Positions 6,385-14,525 of a stretch of 15,687 nt of DNA are shown one piece after another. The stretch's first letter is position 1. Every line of letters begins with the position of its first letter. The notes beneath the pieces were generated by a model, which saw nothing but the letters and a program-made list of their open reading frames with translations, was not told the origin of the DNA and ran no database searches. Origin of the DNA: RGIG4074 sp964459165 (GTDB lineage Bacteria > Bacillota > Clostridia > Christensenellales > Borkfalkiaceae); assembly GCA_964459165.1 (NCBI GenBank), contig CAYWKM010000043.1, forward strand, positions 1 through 15,687, in the 5' to 3' direction. Position numbers and translations under genes: made by a program.

Positions 6385-9252
6385 CTATCTATTCTTTCCG
6401 TGGCAGTTCTTATACTTTAAGCCGCTGCCGCACGGACAGGGATCGTTGGGACCGGGAGCCTTCGCCTTGACAAGCGGCCTCGCTCCCTCGGGTGCGTTCG
6501 TCCTCAAATTGTCGGTATTGACGGGCGCAACGGGCATTCCGCCGGCGACGCTTCTTCTCGCCGAACGGTTCATGGGCATGGGGGCTTCCCTCACCTCGAC
6601 CTTGATTTTAAGGAGCATGGTGATCGTCGTCCTTTGAACGCGCTCGATCATCTCGTCGAACATTTCGAGTCCCTCCTGCTTATACGCGATGACGGGATCC
6701 ACCTGTCCGACGGCGCGCAGACCGATACCCTTTCTGAGCTGATCCATGGCGTCGATGTGATCGATCCAATTTTTATCCACGTTCATCAAAAGGACCTTGC
6801 GCTCGACGTCGCGGTAGTCGAGACCGGTCTGCTCCTTGATATCGACGATCTTCTTTTCGTACTCCTTCTTCGTCTTCTCGACGATCTTCTTTATCGCCGT
6901 TTCGTTATCCCATTTTAAGAGCTTCTCTTCCGTGATATAATTGCTCCCTTCGGGAATGAGCTTGAGCTCGATCGCTTTATTCAGATCGTTCGCGTCCCAA
7001 AGCTCGGGCATATCGTCGGTATTTACGGCGTTTCTGACGACGTATTCGACGTAATCGGGAATATATTTCAACACCTGCTCGTGAACGTCCTCGCCGCGAA
7101 TGACCTTCATTCTCTCGCCGTACATGATTTCACGCTGTTTATTCATGACGTCGTCATACTGCAACACGTTCTTCCTGATCCCGAAGTTTCTCCCTTCGAT
7201 GACCTTCTGCGCGTTTTCCACGCCGCGAGAGAGCATTTTCGACTGTAAACAGGTATCGTCGTCAATGCCGAACATATCGTAATAACGCTTCATGGACTCG
7301 CCGCCGAAACGCTTGACGAGATCGTCTTCGAGGGAAAGGAAGAACACCGAACAGCCGATATCCCCCTGACGGCCGGAACGACCGCGAAGCTGGTTGTCGA
7401 TACGTCTGGATTCGTGGCGCTCGGTACCGATAATACACAGACCGCCCGCTTCGATGACCTTCTTCTTCTCCTCGTCCGTCTTCGCCTTATATTCCTCATA
7501 TAGCTTTTGATATCTCTCTTTGACTTCCTGCGCCTCCGGAGAGAGCGTGCCGAAGGAGGTCGCCTCTTCAATCATATCGTGTTCGACGCCCTCCTCGCGA
7601 AGTCTCTTTTTCGCGAGATATTCGGGATTGCCGCCCAACAGAATATCCGTGCCGCGCCCCGCCATGTTCGTGGCGATGGTCACCGCGTTGTATCTGCCCG
7701 CCTGCGCCACGATTTCGGCTTCGCGTTCATGATTCTTGGCGTTCAGAATGCTGTGCTGAATGCCGTTTCTTCTGAGCAAACGGGAAATTTCCTCCGATTT
7801 ATCGACGGAAGCGGTGCCCACGAGAATCGGCTGACCGTTTGCGTGACGGTTGACGATTTCGTTTACGATGGCGATCTTCTTTCCGTTTTCGGTTCGATAA
7901 ATCATATCGGGGAGATCCACTCGCTGAACGGGACGGTTGGTGGGAATCTCCACGACGTCGAGGGAATAGATGGTTCTGAACTCCGCTTCTTCCGTCTTGG
8001 CGGTACCCGTCATGCCCGAAAGCTTGCTGTAAAGGCGGAAAAAGTTCTGGAAGGTTACGGTCGCATACGTCTTGTTTTCGTTTTTTACCTTTACGCCCTC
8101 CTTCGCTTCGATCGCCTGATGCAGACCGTCGGAATATCTTCTGCCGTTCATGATACGTCCGGTAAATTCGTCGACGATGATGACCTCCTCGTCCTTGACG
8201 ATGTAATCCTCGTCCTTTTTGAACAGCTTGTGCGCCTTTAACGCCTGCTGGATATGATGGTTGAGATCGGCGTTGCCCACGTCGGCGATATTTTCCACGC
8301 CGAAAAATTTTTCCGCTTTGACCGCGCCGAACTCCGTCAGCTGAACGGTCTTTTCCTTGCGGTCGACGACGTAATCCCACGCTCTCGCCTGCGCCGCCGC
8401 CATTCTCTTTTCTCCGTGAAGGACGGCGTCTTTATTCGCTTTCTTGCTCTTTTTGTTTTCTCTCTCTTCGAGGAGTTCGGCGTCCTCGGCGGCTTTCAGC
8501 TCGTCGTCGAAGCCCCCCGCGAGCGTCCTTACGAACTTATCCACGTTTTCATAGAGGGAAGAAGACTGTTCCCCCTTACCGGAAATGATGAGCGGCGTTC
8601 TCGCCTCGTCGATTAAAATGGAGTCGACTTCGTCTACGATGGCGAAGTTGAGATCCCGAAGCACCATCTTTTTCAGATCGGATTTTAAATTGTCTCTCAA
8701 ATAATCAAAGCCGATCTCGTTATTCGTGCCGTAAGTGATATCGGCGTTGTAAGCTTCTCTCTTTTCATCGTCGCTCATGCCGTTTAAAATAACGCCGACC
8801 TTGAGCCCCATAAAGCGATGCACCTTACCCATCCATTCCGCGTCGCGCTTGGCGAGGTAATCGTTTACGGTGACGATGTGAACGCCCTTTCCCGCGAGCG
8901 CGTTGAGATAGGCGGGGAGAGTGGCGACGAGCGTTTTCCCTTCGCCCGTCTTCATTTCGGCGATACGCCCCTGATGCAGACAGATACCGCCGATGATCTG
9001 AACGTGGAAATGCTTCATTCCGAGCACGCGCCGGGAAGCCTCCCGCAAAGCGGCGAAGGAATCGACCAAAATATCGTCGAGCGTCTCTCCCTTTGAAAGC
9101 CTTTCCTTGAAAACGGCGGTCTGATTCCTCAACTCGTCGTCGCTCATGGCGGCGTATTTGGGCTCCTCCGCTTCGACCTGTCTGGCAGTCTTATCGAGCT
9201 TTCTTAAACTCGTTCTTCCGTCGCTGCCCAATAAATAGCTAAACAATCCCAT
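6385..9252 (-). CDS. secA: Preprotein translocase ATPase SecA
   Basis: The 955-residue motor protein drives unfolded preproteins through SecYEG at the cytoplasmic membrane. Walker A TGEGKT is at 102-107 and Walker B DEVD at 207-210. The second helicase domain contains ATNMAGRGTDI, IGTERHESRRIDNQLRGRSGRQGD and later RFGGE. The C-terminal SEC-C zinc motif has C939, C941, C950 and H951 (PCPCGSGLKYKNCHG). It is longer than the ~840 residues of B. subtilis SecA. Two charged insertions explain this: one (about 235-280) in the preprotein-crosslinking region, the other (about 55 residues) after LGGNPEYLAKKR. Both types occur in some clostridial SecAs. ATG at 9250-9252 is chosen over an in-frame TTG at 9264 because GGAG at 9259-9262 is correctly spaced. 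It is monocistronic, with a terminator downstream. Confidence 0.97.
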   Translation of the reverse strand: MGLFSYLLGSDGRTSLRKLDKTARQVEAEEPKYAAMSDDELRNQTAVFKERLSKGETLDDILVDSFAALREASRRVLGMKHFHVQIIGGICLHQGRIAEMKTGEGKTLVATLPAYLNALAGKGVHIVTVNDYLAKRDAEWMGKVHRFMGLKVGVILNGMSDDEKREAYNADITYGTNNEIGFDYLRDNLKSDLKKMVLRDLNFAIVDEVDSILIDEARTPLIISGKGEQSSSLYENVDKFVRTLAGGFDDELKAAEDAELLEERENKKSKKANKDAVLHGEKRMAAAQARAWDYVVDRKEKTVQLTEFGAVKAEKFFGVENIADVGNADLNHHIQQALKAHKLFKKDEDYIVKDEEVIIVDEFTGRIMNGRRYSDGLHQAIEAKEGVKVKNENKTYATVTFQNFFRLYSKLSGMTGTAKTEEAEFRTIYSLDVVEIPTNRPVQRVDLPDMIYRTENGKKIAIVNEIVNRHANGQPILVGTASVDKSEEISRLLRRNGIQHSILNAKNHEREAEIVAQAGRYNAVTIATNMAGRGTDILLGGNPEYLAKKRLREEGVEHDMIEEATSFGTLSPEAQEVKERYQKLYEEYKAKTDEEKKKVIEAGGLCIIGTERHESRRIDNQLRGRSGRQGDIGCSVFFLSLEDDLVKRFGGESMKRYYDMFGIDDDTCLQSKMLSRGVENAQKVIEGRNFGIRKNVLQYDDVMNKQREIMYGERMKVIRGEDVHEQVLKYIPDYVEYVVRNAVNTDDMPELWDANDLNKAIELKLIPEGSNYITEEKLLKWDNETAIKKIVEKTKKEYEKKIVDIKEQTGLDYRDVERKVLLMNVDKNWIDHIDAMDQLRKGIGLRAVGQVDPVIAYKQEGLEMFDEMIERVQRTTITMLLKIKVEVREAPMPMNRSARRSVAGGMPVAPVNTDNLRTNAPEGARPLVKAKAPGPNDPCPCGSGLKYKNCHGKNR

Positions 9253-9384
9253 AGATAACTCCAAAATATATGATGAGGCGGATTACGCCTATTATTACCT
9301 TTCTATTTTACAATATTTTACCAAAAAATAAAAGCGTTTTATGTGTTAATTCTGTTAAAAATTGCAACAAATCCGCGCAAAGCG
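9253..9384. promoter_or_regulatory. AT-rich divergent control region between secA and birA-like gene
   Basis: About 100 bases (9290-9370) are strikingly AT-rich compared with the genes around them. Several TAAAAT-like -10 candidates face secA, but none has a convincing -35 at 16-18 bases, so I do not place the secA promoter precisely. Confidence 0.4.
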
Positions 9385-9413
9385 TTGACGATCGAGCCTT
9401 TCCCGCGTATAAT
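9385..9413 (+). promoter_or_regulatory. Near-consensus sigma-A promoter of the birA-like gene
   Basis: TTGACG (9385-9390) and TATAAT (9408-9413) are separated by exactly 17 bases. Only six bases lie between the -10 and the ATG at 9420, so transcription is expected to start at or within a base or two of the start codon, giving a leaderless mRNA. Confidence 0.85.
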
Positions 9414-9419
9414 TTTATT

Positions 9420-10100
9420 ATGAACCTGAAACAATCCGTTTTAAACCTGCTGCTTCAAACGGGCGGCTATCTCTCCGGTCAGGAGATGGCGAATCGCCTC
9501 GCCGTCTCCCGCACGGCGGTATGGAAAGCCGCAAAACAATTGAGAGGGGACGGCTACGAAATTTTATCGGTTACCAATCGCGGCTACAAGCTCGTCAACG
9601 GCGGAAGAGCGCTTTCCCCCTCCTTCATCCGTGAGAAAACGGGAATCGCCGTCGAGCTTTTAGAGAGCGTTTCCTCCACGAACGATTACGCGAAAAAGCT
9701 CCCCCTCTCTTCCCTTCCCGTCGTCGTCATGGCGAAGAGGCAGACGCAGGGAAAAGCGAGATACGGCAAAGAGTTTTCCTCCTCGGACAGAGACGGCGTG
9801 TATATGAGCCTCGCGTTGAACGATAAGCTCCCTCCGGAATACATCCGCCCAATCACGGATTGGGCGACGGAAGCGGTGAAAACCGTCTTCGGGGGACAAA
9901 AGGAAGAGAACACCGTCGTAAAGAACGGGATCAAAAAAGCGGGAATTTTGACGGAAGCGGAATGCGACATGGACAAAACGGAGCGCATCGTCGTCGGAAT
10001 CGGCATTTATACGGAGGAGGACGAGAATAAGAACGAAGCGGTCGTCGCAATCGTCAACGAGATCATGAAAAGAATAAAGAAAATCAAAACCGTTCTCTGA
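9420..10100 (+). CDS. BirA-like protein: winged-helix domain plus degenerate biotin ligase domain
   Basis: The 226-residue protein opens with a BirA-type winged helix-turn-helix (about 1-58, with SGQEMANRLAVSRTAVWKAAKQLRGDGY). A biotin protein ligase-like domain follows, with SSTN at 85-88, QTQGKARYGKEFSSS around 108-122 and KKAGILTEAE at 172-181. Canonical BirA couples biotin to acetyl-CoA carboxylase via biotinyl-AMP, and many also repress biotin genes. Here GRGRRGR reads GKARYGK, the KWPND block before NGxKxAGIL is missing (VVKNGIKKAGIL), GIGIN is GIGIY, and the C-terminal domain is absent. Usual length is about 320. Catalysis is doubtful, so a ligand-sensing regulator or a decaying gene is possible. 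The start fits the family N-terminus. There is no Shine-Dalgarno, consistent with a leaderless transcript. It converges on the GH51 gene. Confidence 0.8.
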   Translation: MNLKQSVLNLLLQTGGYLSGQEMANRLAVSRTAVWKAAKQLRGDGYEILSVTNRGYKLVNGGRALSPSFIREKTGIAVELLESVSSTNDYAKKLPLSSLPVVVMAKRQTQGKARYGKEFSSSDRDGVYMSLALNDKLPPEYIRPITDWATEAVKTVFGGQKEENTVVKNGIKKAGILTEAECDMDKTERIVVGIGIYTEEDENKNEAVVAIVNEIMKRIKKIKTVL

Positions 10101-10228
10101 ATAAGAATCGCCGGCGATTTTAAGCTTCCGTCATCATACGGCTCGCCGACGTCTTTTAACGCCGCTTTCTATTGCGTCATGAGAGCCCTATTTTCCGCCG
10201 GCTTCACGCGGAGCATAGAGGAAGAAGC

Positions 10229-10271
10229 AAAAAAGAACGAGGGATTCCCCAAATATCCTTCGTCCTTTTTT
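10229..10271. terminator. Bidirectional terminator between birA-like and GH51 genes
   Basis: AAAAAAGAACGAGGGAT (10229-10245) pairs with ATCCTTCGTCCTTTTTT (10255-10271), with one mismatch and one wobble. It has a T tract on the plus side and an A tract on the other, so it can stop transcripts from both converging genes. Confidence 0.8.
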
Positions 10272-10300
10272 TATTTTTACTTTTCCTTAAAAAAACAGCA

Positions 10301-12820
10301 TTAAGCCTTCTTTAAACGCAGAGCCGTGAGAGAATGCGCGGGAGCTTTGTATACGAAATTCTTTGCCGCGACCGCCGTAACGGGTTTTGCGCAAACGAAA
10401 TTCGGCTCTTCCATCGTATTCTGATCGAAAGGATCGCCGGTGAGGATCTCCCCTTCCGCTTCGGGCGCAACGTCCACGTCGAGAGAAATTTCAATCTCCT
10501 CTTCCTTGTCGCTCAGATTCACCGTCTTTATGAAGATTTCGTCGCCCGCATTGTCGGCGGAAGCATGAACGAGATTGTAGCGAGGAACCTTCGCCTCCTG
10601 CACCTTAACCCCGTTCACGTAGCAGACAAATCCGTCGTCCTCCAGCTCTACCTTAAACGTATTATATTCGCCGAGCCTGACGGGGAGCTTGACGTAATCC
10701 TCTTCGTGCTTAGGCTCCCAAACGTATCTTTGAACGACGGAACCTCTATCGCCGTCGATTTTCCAAACCTTATTGCGCACGGCTCTCAACGCCCAACCCT
10801 TCAGCTTGGGCTCCTCGATGCCGTAAGGCTCCTTAAAGAGATGATTCCATAAAGAGAGGGCAAATTCCCTTCCTTCCTCGCAATAAACGTCGATTTCATA
10901 CGTGCCCGTATGAATCTCTTCGCCGAAGCCGAGGGAAACCAGCGAGCGGCGGAATTGCGCTTCGGGAAGCTGGTTGCGCATCATCTGGAACTCCTGCATC
11001 TTCTGTCCCCAAATGGAATTGACGGGACCCTCGTTGTTCGTCATGGACAGCTCGCCGTCGCCGCCGGGAATCGTCGTATAGACGCCCCCTTCCAAGGCGT
11101 AATCGTTCTGAATTCTGTGCGAAACGCTTACCTCTTTTCCGTTTACTTTTACGTTTTTAAATTTGCAGCCGCTCTCCGACTCGACGCCGCAAAGTCCGCT
11201 GAAACCCACGTAACCCGTGCCCGTTTCGACCTCCGTCTTTACGACCTCTTCGCCGTGATATTTGCCGAGAATGGAGAGCGCGTGATAGGTCGGTATGCCG
11301 TGCGCGCGGTGGTTATCGAACAAAATCAGATTGGGAGCCCATGCGGTATAGCTTACGTTCTGGAAGAGAGGCGCAAACGAAGCGAGTACGACGACGTCCT
11401 GATTTCTTTCCGCGCCCAAAAGCCAAGCGCTCTCGTGCAGGGCGCAATTGAGATTGAAGACCCGATCGCCGCCGATGGTCGCATATTCGCCGAGGAATAC
11501 CTTGGGACCGTCCTTGGGTCGTCCGTCGAACATATCGGCGTGTTCGGAGAAGAAATTCGGCACGTCGTAGTAATGCTCGTCGACGACTTCGGTGGGCAAG
11601 CCCTCATTCTCGGTATGCGTGTTGGAAATATAAACGATATCGGGATATTTCGCCTTTAACGCGTCGTAGAACTTCTTATATCTCGGAAAATAATCCTTGC
11701 CGAAATTTTCGTTGCCGATCTCTACGTATTTGATCGGGAAGGGTTCGGGATGCCCCGCTTCGATACGCATTTTTCCGTATTTGGTCGACTCGTCTCCCAT
11801 GGCGTATTCGAGCGCGCCGAACGCTTCGTTCAGCATCTCTTCGAGCTCTTCCCCCTCGAAAGGATCGCCCACTCTCGCCTGACAGGTGACGCCCACGTTG
11901 CATACATACAAGGGAGCGACCTCGAGATCTTCGCATAGCTGCAAATATTCGTGGAAGCCGAGCCCGTTCGTGGTGCGATAATGCCACATGAGCTGATGCG
12001 ACGGCCTTTCCCATACGGGGCCGATCGTGTGCGAGAAGCGCATCGCCGTGGATTTGGAAAATCCCTCGACGATACAGCCGCCGGGAAAACGCATAAACTT
12101 CGGCGAAATTCCCTTTAACATTTCGCAAAGATCCTTTCTGAGTCCGTGTCCCTTGTAGGTTTCCTTCGGCATGAGGGAAACGAAGCCGAGGATAACGCCC
12201 CCGTCGTCCGCGCGGAAAACGAGGCGCGCGTTATAATCGTCGGCATTCGGAAGAAAGGACAGGTCGTAACGGGCGTACTCGCCGTATACGCGAATGTTCT
12301 TTTTATCGTAAACCTCGCCGTTCGCCCCTTCAAGGGAAACGCTTAAATCGATTCCGTAATAGGATTTTGCGAAGCAATAAAACGTCAGCTCTTTATCCTT
12401 TTCCACGGGAACGCCGGCGTAACCGACGTTGTAAAGGCTTCCGCCTTTTTGAAAGTGCGTCTTTAAAGCGGCTTCCCTGTTTTCGTTCAGCGTTTCGTCG
12501 CATAAGGTCATCGTCGCGTTTTCGACGTACCACCCGGGGATGGGCGTATACGCAAGCCCTAAGTCTTCCGTCCAATGAACGATCCCCTCGCCGTGATTGA
12601 ACACGTCCGGCCAACCTCCTTTGTTGACGAACACGGCGTTATCCTCCCCTATCATGGCGACGTCGTGCGGAGGAATGCTGTCTTCAAACGAACGGTTGCG
12701 AATCATTTCGGGATACAGCCCGCCGTCTGCGGCGCGGTTGATGTCTTCGAAGAACAGGCCGTAGAAATCCTCCGCCGCTTTACAGCGAAGCTCCTTGGTC
12801 TTTACGTTTAATTTACTCAT
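10301..12820 (-). CDS. GH51 alpha-L-arabinofuranosidase
   Basis: The 839-residue enzyme should release terminal arabinofuranosyl residues from arabinan or arabinoxylan oligosaccharides. The opening FYGLFFEDINRAADGGLYPE (20-39) is typical of the long GH51 type. A carbohydrate-binding-like beta-sandwich spans roughly 60-220. The (beta/alpha)8 barrel carries the acid/base E371 in EIGNENFG and the nucleophile E445 in FLGEYA. A C-terminal beta domain contains a LamG-like insertion (about 640-760, with CYVNGVKV). No signal peptide is visible, so it probably acts in the cytoplasm on imported oligosaccharides. The start is supported by AAGGAG at 12831-12836, ten bases upstream. It stands alone, with its own promoter, a palindromic operator candidate and a bidirectional terminator; no transporter or regulator is next to it. 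Confidence 0.93.
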   Translation of the reverse strand: MSKLNVKTKELRCKAAEDFYGLFFEDINRAADGGLYPEMIRNRSFEDSIPPHDVAMIGEDNAVFVNKGGWPDVFNHGEGIVHWTEDLGLAYTPIPGWYVENATMTLCDETLNENREAALKTHFQKGGSLYNVGYAGVPVEKDKELTFYCFAKSYYGIDLSVSLEGANGEVYDKKNIRVYGEYARYDLSFLPNADDYNARLVFRADDGGVILGFVSLMPKETYKGHGLRKDLCEMLKGISPKFMRFPGGCIVEGFSKSTAMRFSHTIGPVWERPSHQLMWHYRTTNGLGFHEYLQLCEDLEVAPLYVCNVGVTCQARVGDPFEGEELEEMLNEAFGALEYAMGDESTKYGKMRIEAGHPEPFPIKYVEIGNENFGKDYFPRYKKFYDALKAKYPDIVYISNTHTENEGLPTEVVDEHYYDVPNFFSEHADMFDGRPKDGPKVFLGEYATIGGDRVFNLNCALHESAWLLGAERNQDVVVLASFAPLFQNVSYTAWAPNLILFDNHRAHGIPTYHALSILGKYHGEEVVKTEVETGTGYVGFSGLCGVESESGCKFKNVKVNGKEVSVSHRIQNDYALEGGVYTTIPGGDGELSMTNNEGPVNSIWGQKMQEFQMMRNQLPEAQFRRSLVSLGFGEEIHTGTYEIDVYCEEGREFALSLWNHLFKEPYGIEEPKLKGWALRAVRNKVWKIDGDRGSVVQRYVWEPKHEEDYVKLPVRLGEYNTFKVELEDDGFVCYVNGVKVQEAKVPRYNLVHASADNAGDEIFIKTVNLSDKEEEIEISLDVDVAPEAEGEILTGDPFDQNTMEEPNFVCAKPVTAVAAKNFVYKAPAHSLTALRLKKA

Positions 12821-12841
12821 CCTATTTTCACTCCTTCATGG

Positions 12842-12858
12842 TATCGGTTTATCCGATA
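12842..12858. promoter_or_regulatory. Palindromic candidate operator upstream of GH51 gene
   Basis: TATCGGTTTATCCGATA is a perfect 6-5-6 inverted repeat located in the 5' leader, roughly +9 to +25 from the inferred start point and just before the ribosome binding site. It would suit a repressor of the LacI/GntR kind acting as a roadblock. No such regulator is encoded in the window. It could instead fold as an RNA hairpin. Confidence 0.5.
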
Positions 12859-12873
12859 TTGAATTTCTCCATT

Positions 12874-12902
12874 ATTCTAACACAAGATCGCCTGTTTGTA
12901 AA
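12874..12902 (-). promoter_or_regulatory. Candidate sigma-A promoter of GH51 gene
   Basis: On the minus strand TTTACA (12897-12902) and TAGAAT (12874-12879) are 17 bases apart and each match the consensus at five of six positions. The predicted start near 12867 gives a leader of about 47 bases containing the palindrome. Confidence 0.7.
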
Positions 12903-13106
12903 TACCATTTTTCAAAATATTTAAACAAATTTAACGCATAAAAACGAAAATTGAGATAAGAAAATAATCGCAGACAACGGAAATTCGAAAAATAAAATCC
13001 CGCTCGGCTCAAAAAACTTTCCGATCGGTTTTTCGCCTTCGCGTTGCCGCCCGTCTTCGCCCGTTTCCGTCACATTCGCCTATTTTCTCTTTTCTCCTTT
13101 CTTCGC
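12903..13106. other. Intergenic stretch between two divergent promoters
   Basis: This fills most of the 357-base gap between the GH51 and ATP-grasp genes. The left half is AT-rich. The right half is GC-richer and contains the palindrome CCGATCGG (13021-13028) flanked by A and T runs. I see no gene, tRNA or repeat array here. Confidence 0.5.
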
Positions 13107-13135
13107 TTGACATTATAAAAAGAAAAGCGTATAAT
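13107..13135 (+). promoter_or_regulatory. Consensus sigma-A promoter of ATP-grasp gene
   Basis: TTGACA (13107-13112) and TATAAT (13130-13135) are exact consensus hexamers 17 bases apart. Transcription should begin near 13142, leaving a leader of about 36 bases that lacks an evident Shine-Dalgarno. Confidence 0.88.
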
Positions 13136-13177
13136 CATTCGTAGAAATACTAAAAATTTATACAAACGGCTAATCTC

Positions 13178-14365
13178 ATGAATTATATTTTTATCTCCCC
13201 GAACTTCCCCCATACCTATTGGCAATTCTGCGACCGTTTGAAGAGGAACGGCGTAAACGTGCTGGGGATCGGCGACGAGGCTTACGGCAATCTCGATGAA
13301 AATCTCAAAAATTCCCTCACGGAATATTACAAAGTAACTTCGTTGGAAAACTTCGACGAGGTGTTCCGCGCCGTCGCCTTTTTTTCCTTCAAATATGGAA
13401 AAATCGACTGGATCGAATCGAACAACGAATATTGGCTGGAACAGGATGCGAAGCTTCGCACGTACTTTTATGTCTCCACGGGGATCGGCATGAACGATAT
13501 CAAGTCGTTTAAGAGCAAGGCGGAAATGAAAAAATATTACGCCTTGGCAAACGTTCCTTCCGCGCGTCAAAGCAAGGTTACCTCGATCGAAGCGGCGGAG
13601 GAATTTATCAAAAAAGTAAAATATCCCGTCATCGCAAAACCGGACAACGGCGTGGGAGCCTCCCACACCTATAAAATAATGGACGGGGACGAGCTTCGCT
13701 CTTTCTTCGCCGAAAAACCCGACGTGCCCTACGTCATGGAAGAATTTATCGAGGGAGACATCTATTCGTACGACGCGATCATAGATTCCGAATGCCGTCC
13801 CCTGTTTGAATCGACGACGAAATGGCCCCCTTCCATTGTGGACATCGTAAACGAAAAACTCGATCTCGCCTACTACGTATGCGATAAAACGCCCGCTCAG
13901 CTCGCCGAACGCGGCAGGGCGACCGTAAAAGCGTTCAACGCGAAGAGCCGCTTCGTTCATCTTGAATTTTTCCGTCTGGACAAGGACAAACCGGGGCTGG
14001 GAAAAGAGGGCGACTTCGTCGGGCTGGAGGTCAATATGCGTCCCGCGGGCGGTTATACGCCCGATATGATGAATTACGCGCATTCGACCGACGTCTATAC
14101 GATTTGGGCGGAAATGGCGGTTTACGATAAACGCCTGTTGCCGCAGACAAAAAGAGATCGCTTCTGCGTATACGCAGGAAGGAGGGATATCTACTCTTAT
14201 ACCCATACGCACGAAGAGATCCTCGAAAAATACGGTAAAAATCTCGTCCTATGCGAACGGCTTCCCGCCATTTGGTTAGACGCGATGGGAAATTTCGCCT
14301 ATACCGCGACGGTAGACACAAAGGACGAGGCGGAGGAATTTATCTCCTTCGTTCAGGCGAAATAA
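13178..14365 (+). CDS. ATP-grasp carboxylate-amine/thiol ligase family protein, substrate unknown
   Basis: The 395-residue protein has an N-terminal pre-ATP-grasp Rossmann-like domain opening with YIFISPNFPHTYWQFC. The ATP-grasp fold follows: K154 in YPVIAKPDNGVGAS (the glycine-rich ATP loop), EEFIEGDIYSYDAI at 188-201, and the metal-binding segment GLEVNMRPAGGYTPD at 282-296 with E284 and N286. Such enzymes form an acyl phosphate from a carboxylate and pass it to an amine or thiol. Homologues with this opening are widespread in Firmicutes and Bacteroidota but I know of no settled substrate. It is a single-gene unit with a consensus promoter and its own terminator. The ATG at 13178 fits the family start even though no Shine-Dalgarno is visible. 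A role in making a small peptide-like metabolite is inference only. Confidence 0.88.
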   Translation: MNYIFISPNFPHTYWQFCDRLKRNGVNVLGIGDEAYGNLDENLKNSLTEYYKVTSLENFDEVFRAVAFFSFKYGKIDWIESNNEYWLEQDAKLRTYFYVSTGIGMNDIKSFKSKAEMKKYYALANVPSARQSKVTSIEAAEEFIKKVKYPVIAKPDNGVGASHTYKIMDGDELRSFFAEKPDVPYVMEEFIEGDIYSYDAIIDSECRPLFESTTKWPPSIVDIVNEKLDLAYYVCDKTPAQLAERGRATVKAFNAKSRFVHLEFFRLDKDKPGLGKEGDFVGLEVNMRPAGGYTPDMMNYAHSTDVYTIWAEMAVYDKRLLPQTKRDRFCVYAGRRDIYSYTHTHEEILEKYGKNLVLCERLPAIWLDAMGNFAYTATVDTKDEAEEFISFVQAK

Positions 14366-14403
14366 AGACGATTACACCATAAAAGCTTTCTTTTTCATAA
14401 TGA

Positions 14404-14437
14404 CTGCGCCTTCGATTAAGAAGGCGCAGCCTCCTTT
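14404..14437 (+). terminator. Rho-independent terminator of ATP-grasp gene
   Basis: A perfect 10-base stem, CTGCGCCTTC (14404-14413) with GAAGGCGCAG (14420-14429), and a six-base loop is followed by CCTCCTTTT. The reverse side lacks a T tract, so any terminator function for the convergent acyltransferase gene is less certain. Confidence 0.8.
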
Positions 14438-14525
14438 TAATTCGGATTTTTTCTATTTTCCCGTCGTCGGAGAAAGGCGAAACGAGCAATCTTTCTCACT
14501 GCGGCAGATTTTTAAAAAATTTTTT

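Noticed and set aside
6156..6470. 104-residue plus-strand frame across the secA-prfB gap
   Set aside because: It crosses the terminator and the prfB promoter and has low-complexity Arg/Ser/Leu composition without motifs.
7507..8241. 244-residue plus-strand open frame inside secA
   Set aside because: It lies wholly antisense to highly conserved SecA coding sequence and shows no family motifs.
10910..11659. 249-residue plus-strand open frame inside the GH51 gene
   Set aside because: It is antisense to the catalytic barrel of GH51, with no start signal or recognisable domain.
13070..14212. 380-residue minus-strand open frame opposite the ATP-grasp gene
   Set aside because: It mirrors the codon phase of a well-supported ATP-grasp gene, has no recognisable domain or ribosome binding site, and covers that gene's promoter; it is a shadow frame.
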